Positions 9,614 to 18,411 of a stretch of 64,000 nucleotides of DNA are shown piece after piece. The DNA lies in NCBI GenBank assembly GCA_046351235.1, contig JAXLYV010000003.1, forward strand, positions 248,001 through 312,000, written 5' to 3'. This DNA is from JBBSAT01 sp046351235. GTDB taxonomy: Bacteria; Myxococcota_A; Polyangia; Polyangiales; Sandaracinaceae. A model generated the notes under the pieces. The model was not told the DNA's origin. It saw nothing but the letters and a program-made list of their open reading frames with translations, and made no database searches. How positions within the stretch are numbered: the first letter of the stretch is position 1; every line of letters starts with the position of its first letter. The position numbers were made by a program, and so were the translations under genes.

Positions 9614-10366
9614 ATGAAGCGAGCCAAGGCCTTCGTTCTGTTCGTGCTGTTCGCGGCACTCGTGGCTCCGGGCGCCGCTGCGGCGCAGGAGACGGGCGCC
9701 GCAGGGACGGACGAAGAGCGCGCGCAGCGAGCGCGAGATCTGTTCACCGAGGGCGTCTCCCTCGCGGGCGAGCACCACTACGCGGAGGCGGCCGAGCGCT
9801 TCCGGGCTGCGCTGGCGCTGCGCGACGCGCCGACCATCCGCTACAACCTCGCTTCCACGCTCTTCGAGGAGCACGAGATCACCGAGGCCCACGAGATCGC
9901 CACGGCGCTGCTCGCGATGAGCGACCTGCCCGACGCGGTGCGGGCCCCGACGCAGGCGCTCGAGCTCCAGATCAACGCGGCCGGCGGCTTCGTGCGCGCC
10001 GAGCTCCCCGACGGCCTCGAGGCGGCCGACCTCACGGTCGACGATCACCCGATCGCCGATCCGCACGAGGAGTTCGCCGTGATGCCCGGTCGCCACACGG
10101 TGCGCGCGGTCGTCGACGGGACCGCGGTCGCACAGGGCGTCGTCGAGGTCGGCTCGGGCGTGCACCGCACCGTCCAGCTCGAGCACGTCGTGGTGCACGA
10201 GCAGGGCCCCGAGGGACCCATCACCGATCAATGGTGGTTCTGGACCGCGATCGGCGGCGGCGTGGTGCTGCTCGGCGTGATCATCGGGGTCGCGGCGGGC
10301 GTGGCCGACCACGACGCGCACGCGCCCATCTCCGGCAACTTCAGCCCCGGGGTGATCTCGTGGTGA
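9614..10366 (+). CDS. Secreted/membrane TPR-PEGA-like protein
   Basis: This 250-residue protein has a clear signal peptide (AFVLFVLFAALVAPGAAAAQ). A TPR-like helical stretch follows (about 35-110; RDLFTEGVSLAGEHHYAEAA and IRYNLASTLFE). A short beta segment (about 118-190) resembles a PEGA domain (MPGRHTVRAVVDG), and a C-terminal membrane helix lies at about 210-232. This layout is common in myxobacterial envelope proteins, often near Ser/Thr kinases; the function is unknown. It diverges from the pseudokinase with only 26 bases between starts. ATG 9614 has GAGGCAGGGG in front. Confidence 0.8.
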   Translation: MKRAKAFVLFVLFAALVAPGAAAAQETGAAGTDEERAQRARDLFTEGVSLAGEHHYAEAAERFRAALALRDAPTIRYNLASTLFEEHEITEAHEIATALLAMSDLPDAVRAPTQALELQINAAGGFVRAELPDGLEAADLTVDDHPIADPHEEFAVMPGRHTVRAVVDGTAVAQGVVEVGSGVHRTVQLEHVVVHEQGPEGPITDQWWFWTAIGGGVVLLGVIIGVAAGVADHDAHAPISGNFSPGVISW

Positions 10367-11232
10367 GCACGATGCGTACGTCTCTCGTCTTCGCGCTCTC
10401 GCTGCTCGTGGCGCTCCTGAGCCCCGGCTGCGCCACGCGCACCGAAGTGCTGCTCGTCGTCGACAGCGACATCCCGGGCCTGAACCAGATCACCGTCTCG
10501 TCGACGAGCCCGTCGGGCACGATGCAGAGCTCGAGCGCCGTCATCGGCACGGGCGATCTGCCGCTGCCGCGCACGCTCGGCATGACGTGGTCGAGCGGCC
10601 CGCTCGGGCCCTACACCGTGCTCGTCACCGGCTACCACAACGGCGTCGCGCTCGTGTCGCGCACAGCGTCGTTCTCGTTCGTGCAGAACCAGACGCGCAT
10701 CCTGCATCTCGATCTCTTGCTCCGCTGTCAGATCGTGACGTGCCCGAGCGGCCAGTCGTGCGGCGAGAGCGGCTGCGCGCCGATCGCCGTGCCGGAGAGC
10801 GCGCTCGAGCCCTACACCGGCACGATCCCCGGCCGAGGCGCCGACGGCGGTCCGCAAGACGGCGGCGTCGATGCGCCGCTCTACGACGCGGGCCTCGACG
10901 CGGCGGTCTGCAACGTGGAGACCTGCAACCAGCGCGACGACGACTGCGATCGGCTCATCGACGAAGACTTCGTGCTCGCGACCGATCCGGCCAACTGCGG
11001 GATGTGCGGCAACGTCTGCGCGCTCGACCACGTCACCGAGAACGGCTGCGCGACGGCGCGCTGCACGGTCGTGACGTGCGAGACGGGCTGGGACGATTGC
11101 GACGGCCGCAACTCGACCGGCTGCGAGACGCCCGTCACGGGCGACCGCTTCAACTGCGGTCAGTGCGGTATGCGCTGCAACGGCGCGACGCCGATGTGCT
11201 GCAACGGAAGCTGCGCGGCGAGCTGCCCGTGA
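10363..11232 (+). CDS. Cysteine-rich lipoprotein with MopE-like Asp/Cys motifs
   Basis: This 289-residue protein has a signal peptide and lipobox (LLSPGC), then a beta-like domain (about 20-125). An Asp/Gly/Ala spacer and a C-terminal Cys-rich part follow, with QRDDDCDRLIDED (the Asp-rich motif seen in MopE-type metal-binding proteins) and two NCGxCGxxC modules ending at the C-terminus. Such modules are typical of surface lipoproteins in Polyangia; the role is unknown. The start GTG 10363 overlaps the upstream TGA (GTGA), so it is coupled to the TPR-PEGA gene. ATG 10372 is an alternative. Confidence 0.75.
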   Translation: MSTMRTSLVFALSLLVALLSPGCATRTEVLLVVDSDIPGLNQITVSSTSPSGTMQSSSAVIGTGDLPLPRTLGMTWSSGPLGPYTVLVTGYHNGVALVSRTASFSFVQNQTRILHLDLLLRCQIVTCPSGQSCGESGCAPIAVPESALEPYTGTIPGRGADGGPQDGGVDAPLYDAGLDAAVCNVETCNQRDDDCDRLIDEDFVLATDPANCGMCGNVCALDHVTENGCATARCTVVTCETGWDDCDGRNSTGCETPVTGDRFNCGQCGMRCNGATPMCCNGSCAASCP

Positions 11233-11263
11233 GCGCCCGTAACGCTCGCGCCCTCGCGCGCGA

Positions 11264-11791
11264 ATGACGGCACCGATGCGAGCTCGTTTCTTCCTCTCCG
11301 TGATCGCTTCCCTCTTCGGCGCGTGCGGGCCCGCGGCCACTCCGACCGGCACCACGCCCGTGCACGAGACGAGCGACGTTCCGCCGCCAGCCGCGTGGGC
11401 ATCGATGAGCCACGACGCGCGACGCGCGCACATGGTGCAGCACGTGCTGCCCCGGGCGAGCGATCTGTTCACGAGCTGGGACGCGGGGCGCTACGGCGAG
11501 ACGTTCTCGTGCGCCACCTGTCACGGAGAGGACGCGCAGGCGCGCGCCTTCGCGATGCCCAATCCGGCCCTTCCCGTCCTCTATCCCACGGGCACGGTGG
11601 GCCAAGAGGAAGTCCTCGCGCAGTACACCGAGGCCTGCACGTTCATGTACAGCCGCCTCGTCCCCTCGATGCAGGCGATGCTCGCCGCCGAGACCTTCGA
11701 TCCCGCGACCGGGCGCGGCTTCACTTGCTTCTCGTGTCATCCGCGGGCGGCGGACGACGATCCGCGGAACCGTCCGGTCGCGGCGCCGTAG
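11264..11791 (+). CDS. Diheme c-type cytochrome lipoprotein
   Basis: This 175-residue protein has a lipobox Cys21 (SLFGAC) and two haem c attachment sites, CATCH (83-87) and CFSCH (155-159). The second is followed closely by a Pro/Asp tail. It is presumably an electron-transfer protein of the periplasm; no closer family is recognised. Its last 71 bases overlap the 3' end of the convergent kinase gene. Confidence 0.75.
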   Translation: MTAPMRARFFLSVIASLFGACGPAATPTGTTPVHETSDVPPPAAWASMSHDARRAHMVQHVLPRASDLFTSWDAGRYGETFSCATCHGEDAQARAFAMPNPALPVLYPTGTVGQEEVLAQYTEACTFMYSRLVPSMQAMLAAETFDPATGRGFTCFSCHPRAADDDPRNRPVAAP

Positions 11792-13730
11792 CGCCCGCGG
11801 TGGGTCGATTCCGGCGCAGCTCGAGGAGCCCGACGACCATCAGCACGAGCACCATGGAGACGGTCGCGGCGGAGAAGACGACCGCCGTGTGATCGGGCCA
11901 CGCGAGCGCGGCGCCGATCCCCAGCAGCACGGGGATCGCGGAGAGCGCGCCGCGGGGGATCACCGTGCCCGACGCGGACGCGACGATCGCGAGCAGCACG
12001 AGGTCGGTCGTGAGCGTCGCGCGCGGCGCGATGCCGAGCAACGCCGCCACGATTCGGTGCACGACCAGGCCGCCGGTGCCGAGCAGGAAGAGCACCGTCG
12101 TGCGCGCGCCGATGGCGTTCGCGAGCAAGCGCCGGCCGAAGACGACCAGCAGCGCGCACATCGTGCCGAACACGAGCGACGAGAAGCGCACGATGTCCCA
12201 GGCATCCAGGCGGCTCGGATCGCCCTGGCTCTGGAAGGTCGCGATGCCGCTGACGACGACGCCGGCGAGCAGGAGCGAGACGAGCATCACCGCGCGCGGC
12301 ACGAGGCCGATGCTCAGGTCGGCGTCCTGGTCGAGCGAGCGCAGGCGAGCGAGCTCGGCCTCGCGCTCGTTCGCCTCGAGCTCGAGCGCGGCGATCGCGC
12401 TCTCGAGCGCGGGATCGCCGCCCTCCAGCTCGGCGAGCAGCGCACGCGCCGCCACCGGGCTCTTCCGGCCGATCTCGTGGCGCACCGCGAGGCGCAAGCA
12501 CTGCGCGAGCGCGCGGCGCGCCTCCGTGCTCTCGGGCCACTCGCGGAGCGCCGTGGCGAGCCCGACGCGACACTCGGTGAGGAGCTTGTCGAGGCGCGCG
12601 GCCCCGGGTGTGCTCGGCGCGCTCAGCGCGGCCTCGATCTCGGCGAGCTGGGCGCGCGACGCCTGCGTGAGCGCGATCGCGCCGCGATGACGCCGCACTT
12701 CGTCGATCGCCGCCCGTAGCTCTCGTGCGGAGGCGAAGCGCGCCGAAGGGTCCTTCGCCATCGCGCGGCGCGCGATCGCCGCGAGCTCGGGCGGCACGTC
12801 CGCGGCGTACGTCGGCTCCTCGCCGTCGAACGCGCGGAGCAGCACCTCGTGCACGGTCTTGCCCTGATGCGGCGGCGCGCCGGTCAGCACCTCGTGCAGC
12901 GTCGCCCCGAGCAAGAACACGTCGGTGCGCGCGTCGATGTTCGCGCGCAGGCCCGCGACCATCTCGGGCGCCATGTACGCCGGCGTGCCGACCAGATCCG
13001 AGCCCTCCGCGCCCTCGGTGCGCAGCGCGATTCCCCAGTCGGCGAGGTAGACCTCGCCGTACGCACCGAGCAGGACGTTCTCGGGCTTCACGTCGCGGTG
13101 CACGATCCCGCGCTGGTGCGCGAGCTCGAGCGCGTTGGCGACCTGGGCGAGCACGCCGAGGTGCGCATCGAGGCGGTCTTCGAGGCGCGGCGCGAGCTCC
13201 TGCCAGCGGGGATGCGCCGGGTCGTGGAGCAGGTCGCGCCACGGAGCGCCTTCGATGCGCTTCATCACGAGCACGAGACGCCCCGCGCCATCGAGACCGA
13301 CGGCGTGCACCGGCACGACGTTCGGGTGCTCGAGGCGGCCCATGATCGTCGCCTCGGCGCGCAGCATCTCGGACGCGTGCGTGCCGAGCGCCGCCTCGTC
13401 CTTCAGCATCTTGATCGCGACCTCGCGACCGAGCGATCGCTGCCGCGCGAGATGGACGCGGCCCATGCCGCCTTCGCCGATCACGCCGAGGATCTCGAGG
13501 TCGGCGCTCGCGGTCGGATCGACCCGATCGCCCTGCCCCGCCGCGCCGCTGAGCGCGATGCGCGGCAGCGCGCCGACGCTGCGCTCCGATGGTGGAGAGG
13601 CGCTCGCGCCGCTCTCGCGCGCGAGCGTCTGGGGCGTGATGGTCGCGTCGAGCGCGAGGTCGAGCCCGGGCACGACGCCGAGCGTCGCGAGGTGCTCGTC
13701 GAGGGAGCCGCGAGGTCGGGGCGAGGTCAC
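11721..13730 (-). CDS. Membrane Ser/Thr protein kinase
   Basis: This 669-residue protein has a complete Hanks-type kinase domain (about 77-345): GEGGMG (85-90), VAIK with K107, HRDVKPEN (211-218), DWG in place of DFG (231-233, a tolerated variant) and GTPAYMAPE. A coiled, Ala/Glu/Arg-rich helical region follows (about 355-465), then five or six transmembrane helices (about 480-645) and a short cytoplasmic tail. A multi-helix C-terminal membrane domain is less common than a single helix and may be the sensor. The gene ends 12 bases upstream of nothing else on its strand and starts 12 bases after the stop of the MYXO-CTERM hydrolase gene, so they are probably cotranscribed. Confidence 0.9.
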   Translation of the reverse strand: MTSPRPRGSLDEHLATLGVVPGLDLALDATITPQTLARESGASASPPSERSVGALPRIALSGAAGQGDRVDPTASADLEILGVIGEGGMGRVHLARQRSLGREVAIKMLKDEAALGTHASEMLRAEATIMGRLEHPNVVPVHAVGLDGAGRLVLVMKRIEGAPWRDLLHDPAHPRWQELAPRLEDRLDAHLGVLAQVANALELAHQRGIVHRDVKPENVLLGAYGEVYLADWGIALRTEGAEGSDLVGTPAYMAPEMVAGLRANIDARTDVFLLGATLHEVLTGAPPHQGKTVHEVLLRAFDGEEPTYAADVPPELAAIARRAMAKDPSARFASARELRAAIDEVRRHRGAIALTQASRAQLAEIEAALSAPSTPGAARLDKLLTECRVGLATALREWPESTEARRALAQCLRLAVRHEIGRKSPVAARALLAELEGGDPALESAIAALELEANEREAELARLRSLDQDADLSIGLVPRAVMLVSLLLAGVVVSGIATFQSQGDPSRLDAWDIVRFSSLVFGTMCALLVVFGRRLLANAIGARTTVLFLLGTGGLVVHRIVAALLGIAPRATLTTDLVLLAIVASASGTVIPRGALSAIPVLLGIGAALAWPDHTAVVFSAATVSMVLVLMVVGLLELRRNRPTAGATAPRPDGSADRRPPPADDTRSK

Positions 13731-13742
13731 GCGGGGGAGAGA

Positions 13743-14966
13743 CTACGCCATCGGAAGGCGCGCGCGGCGTCGGAGCCCGACCACGAGCAGGCCGAGCGCG
13801 AGCGCGAGCCGAGCACCGCCCTCGCCGCGCCCCGCGGCCGCGCATCCGCAGCCGCCGGCGCTCGGCGCAGGGCTCGTGCCGCCGTCGAAGCGCGGGCTCG
13901 CGCCGCCATCGCTCGCGCCTCCCCCATCGGGAGGGAGCAGCGATGCATCGACGCCGGGCACGCCCGCATCGTCGGCCGCCGCGGCGTCCTCGGCGACGAC
14001 GCCCGCGTCCACCTCGACCACGCTCGCGTCGACGTCGATCGTGCCGGCGTCGGGCAGCCCACCGCCGCGGCACGCGAGCGCGTCGAGCCCGTCCTGGGAG
14101 ACGTACTGGATCACGTGGCCCGTCGCGTCGGCGTCGAGCGCGCTCCCGCCCACGTAGGGCGCCATCGCCGGATCCCCATCGAGCGCGCACGTCATGAACG
14201 CGACCGCGTAGCGGCGGAACACCGGCGCGAGCGTGAGCCCCGCGCCCGCCGTGCAGAGCAGCGCACAGAGGCCATCGGTCGGATCCTCGACGTCGCAGTG
14301 CCCGGCTCCGGTCACGACCAAGCGCAGATGCGGCGCCGGCGTGTGCGGGAAGACGGTGTCCTTCCAGTTCGTCGCGTTGCAGGCGCCCATCACCTGCGCC
14401 ATCAGGTGCGCGTTCGGCTGCGTGACGGTGCCCGCCACGGCGGCGGCGGTCCCGGCATCGTCGTTCGGATCGAGCGTGACGACCGCGTCGATCTCGGGAT
14501 GCCCCGCGGCAGCGAGGAACACCGCGAGACCTCCCCAGGAGTGGCCGACGACGCCGCGGCGCTCGCCGTCGACGAGCCCGGCGAGCAGCGACGAGTCGAG
14601 CGCGCTCTGCGCGACGCCCCACTCGAGGAGCGCCCGCACCTGGCGGGCGTTCGCCTGGTGATTGCACGCGATGGGCGTGCACGGAATGCTCGGCGTCAGC
14701 GCGACGAAGCCGTGCGAGGCGAAGGTGCGCGCCATCTCGGCCATGTACGAGAGGTTGCGCCCGGCGCCGTGCACGACCGCGACGACCGGGAAGGGCCCTC
14801 GGGCATCGGTCGGGTAGTACGCGACGACCGGGATGCTCGTGCCGTCGAGCGAGATGCGCCCCGCGTCCCAGCTCGTGAACGCGTGCGGCCCGCGCTCTTC
14901 GGGCTGCGCCGAGGCGGTGGAGGCCGCGAGCGAGATCGCCAGCACGAGCAGAGGGGTCCGCAGCAT
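13743..14966 (-). CDS. Secreted alpha/beta hydrolase with MYXO-CTERM tail
   Basis: This 407-residue protein has a signal peptide (cleavage near SASA-Q21). An alpha/beta-hydrolase domain follows with an oxyanion-type VVHGAGR and nucleophile elbow GHSWGG (Ser143). The acid and base candidates are VTLDPNDD and VTGAGHCD. After about 305 comes a long Asp/Ala/Gly/Val spacer, then the MYXO-CTERM signal: GGCGCAAAGRGEGG, a hydrophobic helix and a final basic cluster. Such proteins are anchored or processed at the myxobacterial surface. It resembles acetylxylan/PET-type or dienelactone hydrolases; the substrate is not known. Confidence 0.82.
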   Translation of the reverse strand: MLRTPLLVLAISLAASTASAQPEERGPHAFTSWDAGRISLDGTSIPVVAYYPTDARGPFPVVAVVHGAGRNLSYMAEMARTFASHGFVALTPSIPCTPIACNHQANARQVRALLEWGVAQSALDSSLLAGLVDGERRGVVGHSWGGLAVFLAAAGHPEIDAVVTLDPNDDAGTAAAVAGTVTQPNAHLMAQVMGACNATNWKDTVFPHTPAPHLRLVVTGAGHCDVEDPTDGLCALLCTAGAGLTLAPVFRRYAVAFMTCALDGDPAMAPYVGGSALDADATGHVIQYVSQDGLDALACRGGGLPDAGTIDVDASVVEVDAGVVAEDAAAADDAGVPGVDASLLPPDGGGASDGGASPRFDGGTSPAPSAGGCGCAAAGRGEGGARLALALGLLVVGLRRRARLPMA

Positions 14967-15055
14967 CGGACGAGTGTCGATCACCGCGCCCGCGCTGGAA
15001 AGCCCACCGCGCGCGGGCGTGGCGGCGACGGGAAGCGCGATCTCGCGACCGCGCG

Positions 15056-15706
15056 CTACTCCAGGAAGAGGACGCGGCCACGCACGCGCGTCACGGGGAC
15101 CGGGCCGAAGCTGCGGCTGTCGTTCGATCGGTCGCGGTGATCGCCCATCACGAACACGTGGCCCGCGGGAACCACCACCGGCCTCATCGAGTCGCGCGCG
15201 CGCGGGTCGCTTCGGCTCGTGAGCCAGCTCCGAGCGCCGGTGTCGTCCCGCTCGCGGCTCAGCACGCAATCGGCGCTCGGATCGAGCTGCCGGCTCGGCG
15301 CGCAGCGACCGGCGGGCACACGTTCGAAGGGCTCCCCGTTGCGGGTGACGACGCCGTCCTCGATCGCGATCACGTCGCCCGCGACGCCGACGACGCGCTT
15401 CAGGAGGTCGGCGTGATCGGCGGCCGGGCTCTCTACGATCACGACGTCGCCCACGACGGGCGAGGACCACGTGACGACCGCATCGTCGACCCACGGCAGC
15501 GAGAGCCCGTACGCACAGCGCAGCGCGACGACGCGCTCGCCTTGGACGACGGTCGGCTCCATGGACGGGCCCTCGATCTCGTAGGCCTGGGCGACGCCGA
15601 CACGAAACGAGAGCGCGAGCACGAGCGCGACGACGAACGTACCGGCATCGCCCCGGCGGGACGGGCGCGACGACGGAACACGCGAAGGGCCGGGGGGCGT
15701 GGGCAT
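15056..15706 (-). CDS. lepB: Signal peptidase I
   Basis: This 216-residue S26 peptidase is anchored by one N-terminal helix (about 22-40). The catalytic Ser48 is in EGPSMEPTV and the general-base Lys103 is in LLKRVVGVAGD. The C-terminal box E motif GDHRDRSNDSRSFGPV is present. It cleaves signal peptides of exported proteins on the outer face of the cytoplasmic membrane. ATG 15706 is preferred over an in-frame TTG four codons upstream. Confidence 0.94.
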   Translation of the reverse strand: MPTPPGPSRVPSSRPSRRGDAGTFVVALVLALSFRVGVAQAYEIEGPSMEPTVVQGERVVALRCAYGLSLPWVDDAVVTWSSPVVGDVVIVESPAADHADLLKRVVGVAGDVIAIEDGVVTRNGEPFERVPAGRCAPSRQLDPSADCVLSRERDDTGARSWLTSRSDPRARDSMRPVVVPAGHVFVMGDHRDRSNDSRSFGPVPVTRVRGRVLFLE

Positions 15707-15775
15707 GCCCGCCGCCAACGCCCCTGCGCCTCGGTCGATTCCCCGCGCCCCCTCGATTCGGCGCCGGGGCGGGCG

Positions 15776-16879
15776 TTACAGGCCGAGCTTCGTCAGGTGC
15801 GGCGCGAGCTGCGTCGCGAGCTCGCGCACGACGACGGCCGGATCGGCCGCTTCGACCGTGGGCAGGCGCACCTGCGGCACGCTCTTCAGATCCTTCGTGA
15901 GCGCCGCCGCGAGGCGGTCGCCGGCGCGCTTGCGGCTCGCGAGCTCGACCTCGACCTGCTGGATCGCGCCGCCGAGCGCGGGCCAGCCGGGGGCCGCCTT
16001 CTTCAGCACCTCGACCCAGGGCGGCGCGGTCTCGTCGGCGCGGTTGAGCACCGCGGCGCGGGCCGTGTGATCGAGGCGCGCCAGACGCTTGCTCAGGAAC
16101 ACCGCATCCGCCTGGGCCGATCCGGTCGGTGCCGCCACGAGCACGTAGCGCGCTTCTTCGCCGAGCATCAACGTCTCGGCCACGCGCGCGAAACGGGCGA
16201 AGCGATCCTTGACCAGCGCGAGGTCGGCGAAGAGCTGCGCGAGGTCCTTCAGGAAGCGCGCGTTCAAGATGCGCGAGAAGAGGTGCTCGATGCGCTCCTG
16301 CGCGCCGGCGAGCAGGCCGGGCTTCTTGTCTTCCTTGTGCTCGGGCGAGTTCACCCGCTGCGCGAGCGTCCCGAGCCAGGCGACGGCGCGCCCCTCGAAG
16401 AGCACCGCGAGGCGCCCGGGGTAGCTCACGAAGTCGAGCGCGTTCCGCGACGGCGCCGTGTCGATGACGAGGAAGTCGTACTCGCGCTCCTCGACCGCCT
16501 TCGCCACGAGGATCAAGGAGACGATCTCGTGCATGCCCGCGGCCGCGTCGGCCATCGTGCGGTACACGGGGTTCTTCATCACGCGCGCGAGATCGTCGGA
16601 GCGGCCCTCGTAGAGGATCGACGCGAAGGTCGGCGTGCTGCGCCGCGGCTCGGGCATCAGCGCGAAGAGCTTGCCTTCGACCCCGGGCTCGACGTGCGCG
16701 GCCTGCACGTGCTCGTCGATCTCGACGCCCATCGCGTGCGCGAGGCGCCGCGCCGGATCGACCGTCACGACGAGCGTCGTCTTGCCCTTCCGCGCGAGGG
16801 CGAGCGCGAGCGCGGCCGAGGTCGTCGTCTTGCCGACGCCGCCGCCCCCCGCGCACACGATCGTCTTCGGGAGCTTCAT
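15776..16879 (-). CDS. ArsA/Get3-family ATPase lacking the signature lysine
   Basis: This 367-residue protein has a deviant Walker A AGGGGVGKTTT (about 10-20), switch I-like VTVDPARRLAHAMG (the family DPA motif) and switch II-like VIDTAPSRNALDF. Where ArsA/Get3/MinD ATPases carry the intermonomer signature Lys (GKGGVGKT), this copy has Gly. It probably pairs with the upstream ArsA-type protein, which retains that Lys. The family couples ATP to client or metalloid handling; there are no arsenic genes here. It lies 7 bases after the other ATPase gene. Confidence 0.88.
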   Translation of the reverse strand: MKLPKTIVCAGGGGVGKTTTSAALALALARKGKTTLVVTVDPARRLAHAMGVEIDEHVQAAHVEPGVEGKLFALMPEPRRSTPTFASILYEGRSDDLARVMKNPVYRTMADAAAGMHEIVSLILVAKAVEEREYDFLVIDTAPSRNALDFVSYPGRLAVLFEGRAVAWLGTLAQRVNSPEHKEDKKPGLLAGAQERIEHLFSRILNARFLKDLAQLFADLALVKDRFARFARVAETLMLGEEARYVLVAAPTGSAQADAVFLSKRLARLDHTARAAVLNRADETAPPWVEVLKKAAPGWPALGGAIQQVEVELASRKRAGDRLAAALTKDLKSVPQVRLPTVEAADPAVVVRELATQLAPHLTKLGL

Positions 16880-16886
16880 CGCCGCC

Positions 16887-17816
16887 TCAGGCCGCCTTCT
16901 CGTTCTCGAGGAAGGCCGCGACGTCCTCCGCGCGCGGATCGTCGAGCAGCTCGCCGTAGAGCACGGGCGCGCCGTGCACGTCGCCGCGCTGCGTGGCCTT
17001 CGCCAGGATCTCGAGGGCGTCCTTGCGCGCCTCGGCCCGCGCCTCGATCACGCGCAGGAGCTCGCGCGCCGCCGGCGCCTCGGGACCGCCGCGCGTCACG
17101 AGCGCGCGCGCCTCGTCGAACGCCGCGGGCGCCATCTCGGCCGGCAGGCGGTTCACCACGAGGCGCGCCGGCGGCAGCTTCACGTCGTGATCGAGCGCGT
17201 GGCAGAGCTCGACCGTCTCGGTGAGCACGAGCCGCTCGGGGAGCGTCACCACCACGACCGAGCACTTCTCGGGCGAGCTGATCCGGTCGATGACGCGCAC
17301 GGCGAGATCGTGGATGGGCCCGGATGCGAACATGTCGCGCATCTGTACGGGCAGGCGCATCCACGTGAGGCCATGGCCCGTCGCCGGCATGTCGACGACG
17401 ATGCGCGTGCCGGCCGGCATCTCGTCGGCGTAGGCGCGCACGCGCTCGAGCATCGCGAGCTCGCGGATGGCGGGGGCCGCACGCAGCATCGGTTTCACCG
17501 CGAAGTTGCCGAGGAAGACCTTGGCGAGCAGCGTCGAGCCGAGCAGATCGCCCACCGCCTGCTCCATCGCGACCTTCGGGTCGACGATCCGGTGGACGAC
17601 CTTGCTGTTTCTCCCGAGCACGCGGCGTCCGGACTCGCCGTCGCCGAACTCGATGAGCATCGCCTGCCCGTCGCGGCGGCGCGCGGCCTCGGCCAGACCG
17701 GCCGCGATCGTCGTCTTTCCGACGCCGCCCTTGCCGGTGACGAGCACGACGGGCTTGAGCGGCGCGCGTGCAGCTTGGGAGGGCTCGGCCATCGGACTCG
17801 GGGCGGGCCCATCCAT
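16887..17816 (-). CDS. ArsA/Get3-family ATPase with canonical deviant Walker A
   Basis: This 309-residue protein has VTGKGGVGKTTIAAGLAEA near residue 30, including the signature Lys. It also has an MDMPATGHGL-like segment (VVDMPATGHGLTWMRLP), equivalent to the ArsA switch II, and VVVVTLPERLVLTET. It precedes the second ATPase by 7 bases on the same strand, so the two likely form a heterodimer. Tandem ArsA-like pairs of this kind are known in actinobacteria and myxobacteria. ATG 17816 was chosen; ATG 17792 is an equally possible start because neither has a good ribosome-binding site. Confidence 0.86.
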   Translation of the reverse strand: MDGPAPSPMAEPSQAARAPLKPVVLVTGKGGVGKTTIAAGLAEAARRRDGQAMLIEFGDGESGRRVLGRNSKVVHRIVDPKVAMEQAVGDLLGSTLLAKVFLGNFAVKPMLRAAPAIRELAMLERVRAYADEMPAGTRIVVDMPATGHGLTWMRLPVQMRDMFASGPIHDLAVRVIDRISSPEKCSVVVVTLPERLVLTETVELCHALDHDVKLPPARLVVNRLPAEMAPAAFDEARALVTRGGPEAPAARELLRVIEARAEARKDALEILAKATQRGDVHGAPVLYGELLDDPRAEDVAAFLENEKAA

Positions 17817-17967
17817 AGCAGGAAATGCCCGGGGCGTGGGGCCCATCGCGACGCCCCGCCCGGGGGGCTGGGTCGAGCTGCGTCTTTCGTACGCCGCCGG
17901 GTCGCGGGACGCGCGGCCGTGCCTACGTCGGGGCTGCCGAGAGACGATCGGCAGGAGGTGCGAGGAG

Positions 17968-18288
17968 ATGGTCGAGCGCGAGAAGTTGGGTCGTCGTTCC
18001 ATGTTGCGTCACACGCTCGTCGTGCTGGCGGCCTCGCCCATCGTGGGCGCCTCGCTCGCGGCGTGTGGCTCGAGCGGCGGGCCGAGCTGCTCTTCGAGCG
18101 GACTCACCCCCGCGCAGCTCGCACTGCGCAGCAGCCTCCACTACAGCGATCACGCGGCGGATCCGGCGCGCAAGTGCTCGGGCTGCCAGCTCTACACCGG
18201 CACGCCGACCGCGTGCGGCACGTGCGCCTCGGTGCCGGGCAGCATCGATCCGAACGGATCGTGCGACGCCTTCGCCGCGCGCGCCTGA
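17968..18288 (+). CDS. HiPIP-like Tat-exported iron-sulfur protein
   Basis: This 106-residue protein has a twin-arginine start (LGRRSMLRH), a hydrophobic stretch and a possible lipobox at Cys33 (LAAC). The mature part carries cysteines C70-x2-C73-x12-C86-x12-C99, the spacing of high-potential iron-sulfur proteins, with the usual CSGCQLY and GSC contexts. HiPIPs ligate a 4Fe-4S cluster and shuttle electrons in the periplasm. The strong ribosome-binding site AGGAGGTGCGAGGAG decides ATG 17968. It stands just upstream of the nirK operon and could be its electron donor (inference), although a terminator separates them. Confidence 0.82.
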   Translation: MVEREKLGRRSMLRHTLVVLAASPIVGASLAACGSSGGPSCSSSGLTPAQLALRSSLHYSDHAADPARKCSGCQLYTGTPTACGTCASVPGSIDPNGSCDAFAARA

Positions 18289-18295
18289 GCAAGAA

Positions 18296-18340
18296 GAACG
18301 GCGAGAGAGCGACGCGCTCGAGCGTCGCGACCGTCGCTGT
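18296..18340 (+). repeat. Dispersed 45-base intergenic element, copy A
   Basis: Matches 34260-34304 at 41 of 45 positions in the same orientation. It has a conserved hairpin core, GCGACGC and GCGTCGC, around a six-base loop (CTCGA/ATCGA variants). It lies 7 bases after the HiPIP stop. Confidence 0.75.
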
Positions 18341-18361
18341 CGCTCGAACGAGCGAGGCGAG

Positions 18362-18407
18362 ACCCGCCGCGGGGACGTACGTCGTACGCCCCCGGGCGGG
18401 TTTTTTT
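18362..18407 (+). terminator. Intrinsic terminator after the HiPIP gene
   Basis: The outer stem ACCCGCC (18362-18368) pairs with GGCGGGT (18395-18401). The interior GGGACGTAC/GTACGCCCC can also pair. Seven consecutive T follow (18401-18407). This is the strongest terminator in the window. Confidence 0.9.
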
Positions 18408-18411
18408 CGTT

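Noticed and set aside
15776..17816. Arsenic resistance pump ATPases
   Set aside because: No arsB, arsC, arsD or arsR nearby and no arsenite-binding cysteine pattern was identified; the ArsA/Get3 superfamily is broader than arsenic export.
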